Assembly: GCA_037039925.1 (NCBI GenBank) | Contig: JAXRKP010001293.1 | Span: forward strand, 43,501 to 107,500 | Direction of reading: 5' to 3' | Source: Doris montereyensis | Taxonomy: Eukaryota; Mollusca; Gastropoda; Nudibranchia; Dorididae | DNA: 64,000 bases | Shown: positions 60,116-64,000 of the stretch, piece by piece | Position numbering within the stretch: the stretch's first letter is position 1 | How the letters are laid out: each line of letters starts with the position of its first letter | The notes under the pieces: generated by a model | What the model saw: only the letters and a program-made list of their open reading frames with translations | Databases searched by the model: none | What the model was told of the DNA's origin: nothing | Made by a program: the position numbers and the translations under genes

Positions 60116-61108
60116 TTAAAAATTTTTTTATTGTCCATTCAAGGCAAATTTTCATTTGACATAGTGCTTGGGAAATCCAAAACATGGGATATACATTATT
60201 TTGACATTGAAAATTGGAAATAAGATGTACTTCAAAACATAGTATAGTATAGTAGGGATGGGAACCCACCAACAGAACTAATATAGAGCAGAAGTATAGA
60301 ACAATCTGAAGTCAAACTAAAATGCACATCTGTACAATCAAAAGTCAAATAAAGTATCTAATATCACGTGAACTGATAGAAATATTGAGGGTAAGAAAGA
60401 TAGTCATCTTTTATGAAGGAGATGAGAAGCGTGCGCTGGAGTTTGAAAATAAAGTAATACTATCAAACAGTTGAAATTAAACTCTTGAAGGGACTTACTC
60501 TAGTTTGCCATTCACCATGATGCCTATTCGCCCACAGAGTGCATCAGCCTCTTCCATGTAATGTGTTGTAAGAACTGCTCCTCGTTGAGTATCAATGGAA
60601 ACTGAACTTATTGTGTCCCTGTCATACAGGAAACAAACAGAAAAGCTGTTATGAAATACAATCTCTTTTATTGTTTCATAAAGGAGCACAGAACTAAGAA
60701 GAGAAGTTGTCTCCTATTTGGCTTTTTAAAACCTACTATAGTAGATAAAAATTGCATTTAACATTGTAAAATGTGGAAAAAAAACCCCAATGAAAAATGA
60801 CCATATCAATCATAAAATAAAGCAGCACTCTATATCAACCACATTAGTAACTTCACTTGATTCACATAAAATTAAACACACTCTCAAAAATATAGGAGTT
60901 GACTCTAAATTGCGCAATATCTCTTTGATGACCTTGCCATAGAGGCAATTCTCCTTCAAACAATGGCTGTGGATAAATTTTATCCAGTCACTTTTCTCTA
61001 ACCACTTCTTACCACAAAAATCTCTTTGACTGCGGATCCATTCCAGTGGATGGTTCATCCAAAAGAACCAGATCTGGATTACCAAGAGTACTTTAAGATG
61101 TAGCTCAA
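53556..61108 (-). CDS. ABCA5: ABCA5-like ABC transporter, C-terminal five exons, gene continues right of window
   Basis: Known family: full-length ABC transporters of subfamily A that move lipids across membranes; ABCA5 acts in the endolysosomal system. Seen, in transcription order: 61108-61013 ([20 protein letters not shown]: Walker B with catalytic Glu, and D-loop), 60618-60499 ([16 protein letters not shown]: switch His), 59680-59442 ([17 protein letters not shown] up to [18 protein letters not shown]), 56364-56310 (KLEEYS and FSQSTLEQ), 53681-53556 ([19 protein letters not shown], stop TGA at 53558-53556). Together this is the end of the second nucleotide-binding domain and the regulatory tail. 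The words THYMEEA and IPK.DV.SL.. are closest to ABCA5 among human members. Phases agree. Two exons carry a one-base indel. Upstream exons are not visible. Confidence 0.9.
53862..54190. repeat. Minisatellite, unit about 45 bp
   Basis: About seven units built on CCCACTCTTTCTTCTAGCTT, then ACAAAAGAAAGTAAAAAACC. The first four are alike, later ones diverge. The minus-strand open frame across it (53911-54150) is a product of the repeat. Confidence 0.9.
54191..56309 (-). other. ABCA5-like intron, left part
   Basis: AT-rich. A segment at 54245-54330 reads on the minus strand [20 protein letters not shown] and [14 protein letters not shown]. It is open for about 38 codons and looks like an old repeat-derived coding piece, but I cannot name it. 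No further ABCA exon seen or required. Confidence 0.45.
56310..56364 (-). CDS. ABCA5: ABCA5-like short exon, one base short
   Basis: Acceptor TCTGACCAG, donor GTAAGT. The first frame reads [11 protein letters not shown]; after one missing T (TCTTC where TCTTTC is expected) it reads FSQSTLEQ and joins in phase 0 to VFLYFAKRQ. Length and words match the EEYSFSQATLEQ segment of ABCA5. Confidence 0.88.
56677..57007. repeat. (TTC)n tract
   Basis: About 330 bp of TTC with CTC and GTC interruptions, in the ABCA5-like intron. It is purine/pyrimidine segregated. Poly-Phe and poly-Arg frames are artefacts. Confidence 0.97.
57058..58062. repeat. (TAG)n array with higher-order GTAG units
   Basis: About 1 kb of TAG units punctuated by GGTAGTG, giving a 22-25-bp higher-order period at 57405-57660. 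Poly-Tyr/Thr/Leu frames on the minus strand are artefacts. Confidence 0.95.
58268..58871 (+). mobile_element. Second copy of the inverted-arm retroelement, left arm missing
   Basis: From TCAGATAAGTCGTTTACTCT (like 3387) to the complete right terminus ending GTGGCTCCTTCGT at 58871. It supplies the end that the IDO-intron copy lacks. The ribozyme-like core is altered (CTGAAGAA ... GAAACGTC, 58761-58787). The CT tract is short. It lies in an ABCA5-like intron. Confidence 0.8.
58872..59441 (-). other. ABCA5-like intron, right part
   Basis: AT-rich sequence with a 118-codon minus-strand open frame (59331-58975). It is hydrophobic and has no family motif, so I regard it as chance. Confidence 0.5.
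59442..59680 (-). CDS. ABCA5: ABCA5-like exon, end of second ATPase domain and regulatory domain
   Basis: Acceptor [28 protein letters not shown], then [25 protein letters not shown] and [21 protein letters not shown] place the donor at GTAAGA (59441-59436), which agrees with the next exon; reading through would hit TGA after 7 more residues. Confidence 0.93.
59996..60113. repeat. (AAT)n(AAC)n(AAT)n tract
   Basis: Runs of AAT, then AAC, then AAT in the ABCA5-like intron. Confidence 0.97.
60499..60618 (-). CDS. ABCA5: ABCA5-like exon with switch His
   Basis: Acceptor TATGACAG, donor [26 protein letters not shown], then [27 protein letters not shown] contains the H-loop His. Confidence 0.95.
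60619..61012 (-). other. ABCA5-like intron
   Basis: AT-rich intron between the Walker B exon and the switch-His exon. No element recognised. Confidence 0.6.
61013..61108 (-). CDS. ABCA5: ABCA5-like exon with Walker B and D-loop
   Basis: Acceptor CCCTACAG precedes TTGAGC, which gives the LS that follows the ABC signature. The frame then shifts by one near 61090 to give [20 protein letters not shown] and SKRFLW; donor GTAAGA. With one base removed the segment has exactly the family length. A shorter exon starting at 61090 is possible, but its acceptor lacks a pyrimidine tract. Confidence 0.85.
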
Positions 61109-62949
61109 CTGTAGGGATAACAGATATGAATGGTTACAATTTGCAACTTAAAAGACCATAACAATTAGAAATGATCATATTACTTATCATGCTCCAAGAT
61201 ATTAAGCAGGACAATGCATTTTATTTGAATTTACTGATATCCACAACTAATGTGATCTTGGAGGTTTTGGTAGAATTTTAAACAAAACTTAAAAACGCAT
61301 TTTTAAAATCCCATTTGATGTTTAGAATTATGTGATTTTTGATGAGTTTAGGTGTAATTGTATCATGAGCCTCCTTATTCGGGGGAAAAGTTGCGCACTA
61401 TATATGTCCACTATTATCATTATTATTATTGTTCAAAAGTTTATGTTACCGGCATTAAAATCTAAATATTTTTCAGTATTTTTTCGTTTGTTTCTATGGT
61501 CTCAAATCATGCCTCAGTTCCCCAGATCAAGGGAAAGCCTTTTTTGAAAAGATTCTAAATGTGTTTGGAAAAGAGGGGGTCATGTGGAACATGTAATCTA
61601 AATAACATTCAACATTAAAATTCATGAAGATTCAGTATACATCTAGTCATTTTAATACATTGTAACTTTACTACATTTTGTCCCGATTGCCAAGTTTTAA
61701 AACTTCTATTTTGGAAATCTTTTGATTTTTACGATTTTAACAGTTTTACCCTTACTTTTTAGATTGCTTGTTTCTCTTTGACCTTTTGAATGATTTTATT
61801 CAATTTCATGTCAACAAGATTTATTTTAATTGAACTGTCATGTGTCAAAATTTTATTTAGTTTTGTTGTGTTTTAAACGAGTTATTCAAAAGATTAGTTG
61901 TAAGTTTATTTTAGGACACTTTGTATTTTAGATGCTCGTTGATCAATTTATGATAAGAAAACGAAAATTATTGGAGCACATATTTCAGCAGGACAGTAGC
62001 ATTATGCAGAGCTGCCATTTGCTGATCTCTAAATGCAGTGGTTCTCAATCAGAGGAGAGGGTGGGTAGGGTGGGGGAGGGGGAATTCACTCCTTAGGGGC
62101 AATCTCAGGGTTTCAGGGGGGGAATTATGACCACAGATTGGCACTCTATTATTTTGAAGGTTTTGAAGCAGACAACTTTGGATAGGGAGAAGATTGAGAG
62201 CCACTGTCTTAAATTTTGTGAGTAAATTTATAAGACACATTTCAAAATACGTTTTCCTTAGCTTTTTTTCTTCAAATTTATCAAATCTATGGGGGAAAAA
62301 ACTAGACAAACATAATATTTTACCCTTTGTTTAAATATCTAGAAGACAGCTTCGTGGATTTCTTTTTTGGTGCTCTTGAAGTTTCATATTTGAACATAAC
62401 TTGAAAACAGATAATGAGAGAAAAGTCAGACAAGTCAATGAAAATAAGACCCTGATTACATTTGATGGAATTTCATCCCATCATTTACTATGTAACGTCT
62501 GAAATATGAAAATACATTCTTTGAACATGTTACACTGCTTATCTGTTTTTCTTAACTTATCACTTTATAGCCAAGTAATTATAATATGAACAATACAAAG
62601 AAGTCTAACTCCAGAATACATACTAATTCTTGAGTGCGTTAACACCGTGAGGGGAAACTCCTTTGATCAATGCAAAACATTTGATACAATACACACCAAT
62701 GTAATGTGGTCCCAAAGTGCATCATGTTGAGGTTGTGTTCAATGGAGTTTGACAGTGACAGGATGTTTGAAGGCAGGGCCAGAATTTAGACCTGAGAAAA
62801 TGTTCACTAATACCTAGGAAAGTGAATAAGATAGACTTACAAATGTAAAAATGGCAGTCTTAGAATTGAAAGAGAAGTTGACATCAAAGTATTATATCAT
62901 TATGACTATGATTTGATTTGATTTATTGGATTTGATTTATTTGATTTGA
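61109..62949 (-). other. ABCA5-like intron sequence
   Basis: AT-rich. A short S1 SINE body fragment lies at 61240-61285 (TATCCACAACTAATGTGATC). I looked for the exon encoding the ABC signature and Walker A on the minus strand and did not find it; it may be beyond the window. Confidence 0.5.
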
Positions 62950-63245
62950 TTCATTTGACCCACATCCACAACTAAAGTGATTTCGGGGTTTTGGTAGAGT
63001 TTTTTATTTTGCCCGGGCTGCCCTGTAAACAGCCAAGGTATCTTTCACGTGCATAGAATGTTGTAGATCTGCACAAGGGGACTTTCTTTTTTACTGTTCG
63101 TCTCTGATAGGAATAAGTGTCAGATTTACCTACTTGGATAGTTTTTACTTGAAAAAAACGTGACAAAATTTTTCAACTATTGCCGGGGCTTGAATGCACG
63201 ACCTTTTGGTTTGAGAGGCCAACATCTTGCCTCGAGACTACACAG
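62950..63245 (-). repeat. tRNA-derived SINE, family S1, minus orientation
   Basis: Read on the minus strand, the head carries GCATTCAAGCCC (B-box, about 63196-63185). The body follows with words that match 37235-37465 (GGGCTGCCCTGTAAACAGCC, TCCACAACTAAAGTG on the plus strand). Confidence 0.75.
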
Positions 63246-63459
63246 TTCTCCTTATGGCTATGCTCATTTCTTTTACTGAGGTTACTTCCTGGGAAGAAGT
63301 TTTTTTTGTTTTTGTTTTTTTTACATATTCTCTATTTCCAGGAATAGCAGTTCTCCATCAGCTTGTTTGTTGCAAATCTGACTCATTATGGAACATTCAA
63401 ATACTAGAATGCGAGTACTGCATTATGATCTTTTTTCTTTTCTTTTACAATTTACCCCA

Positions 63460-63665
63460 TCCACCACATGCAGTGATCTCAGTGTGAAGTAAGAGGAGAC
63501 AGCAAGACAAAAGATACATACAGCACGTTTCATTGAAATCTACCAGGTCCACTATTGCGATGATCTCAGGGTGGATTAAAGGAAACAGCAAGATGAAAGG
63601 TAAGTAAAAGTGTGAAAGGAAGGAAGTAGGACCTACCAGCAGAGCTCACCAACACACCAACACAG
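63460..63665 (-). repeat. Two tandem R1 copies, minus orientation
   Basis: GTGATCTCAGTGTGAAGTAAG with GACAGCAAGAC, then GATGATCTCAGGGTGGATTA with AACAGCAAGATGAAAGGTA and GTAGGACCTACCAGCAGAG. Confidence 0.6.
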
Positions 63666-63947
63666 TGTTTTATGTAGATTTATGAATTGATGATTAAGTT
63701 GTACATATGAACATACCCATCACCTCTGCCCTTGTTACAATCATTGATTTAAAGCCAGACTTGAAATCAGCAAATGAATTAGACTTGATGGAGACCAATT
63801 TTCCTAAATCCATCTTATTTCATGGTTTTGCATCTTCAGTTTTAGCATCAGTAAGTGTAATATGAATTATGCACAAATCAGGAAAGACACATTTGTATAA
63901 ATCATTGTTAACATTAAAAATTGGCAACAATTTGGACAAATCAGTTG
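63666..63947. other. Spacer, probably ABCA5-like intron
   Basis: AT-rich, nothing recognised. Confidence 0.45.
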
Positions 63948-63952
63948 AGAGT

Positions 63953-64000
<48 letters not shown>
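63948..64000. repeat. (GA)n tract reaching the window end
   Basis: GAGTGAGAGTGA followed by pure GA to the last base; continues outside. Confidence 0.95.

Overview
The window is animal nuclear DNA: AT-rich, with short exons bounded by GT...AG introns, abundant SINEs, LINEs, MITEs and long dinucleotide and trinucleotide runs. The three host genes, the density of CTAGATCT-type words and the repeat mix suggest a mollusc, most likely a gastropod. The species is not identified, and this placement is an inference.

Three host genes are recognisable. (1) The 3' part of an indoleamine 2,3-dioxygenase (IDO) gene, + strand, seven coding exons from 160 to 8860; its 5' part lies left of the window. (2) A TMEM104 gene (multi-pass membrane protein of the amino-acid transporter-like superfamily), + strand, ten coding exons from 27467 to 41311. 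(3) The 3' part of an ABCA5-like ABC transporter gene, - strand, five coding exons from 61108 down to 53556, continuing to the right of the window. TMEM104 and ABCA5 converge tail to tail across about 12 kb of repeats. I see no functional link between the three genes; they are ordinary metazoan genes in a repeat-rich neighbourhood.

Between and inside the genes: an IDO intron carries a retroelement with inverted arms, a hammerhead-ribozyme-like motif in each arm and a 14-bp target duplication (3226-4182), with relatives at 18.45 and 58.27-58.87 kb. From 9.1 to 16.7 kb lie decayed non-LTR retrotransposons, one with a 12-bp target duplication. From 19.1 to 26.8 kb is a nested pair: a piggyBac element (TTAA duplications, 13-bp terminal repeats, broken transposase) interrupted by a nearly complete Ty3/gypsy LTR retrotransposon (LTRs of 174 and 166 bp, GAGTC duplication). 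TMEM104 introns hold another LINE copy, SINEs and CT tracts. The 41-53 kb interval holds two inverted copies of a pogo/mariner-like MITE, a second MITE with 29-bp terminal repeats, a 431-bp direct duplication and SINEs. ABCA5 introns hold a minisatellite, a TTC tract and a 1-kb TAG array.

A recurring oddity is that conserved exons of all three host genes appear to carry one-base or two-base indels. Either the sequence has residual consensus errors or the genes are damaged. Uncorrected base-calling errors in homopolymers look more likely, and this also affects how the transposon frameshifts should be read.
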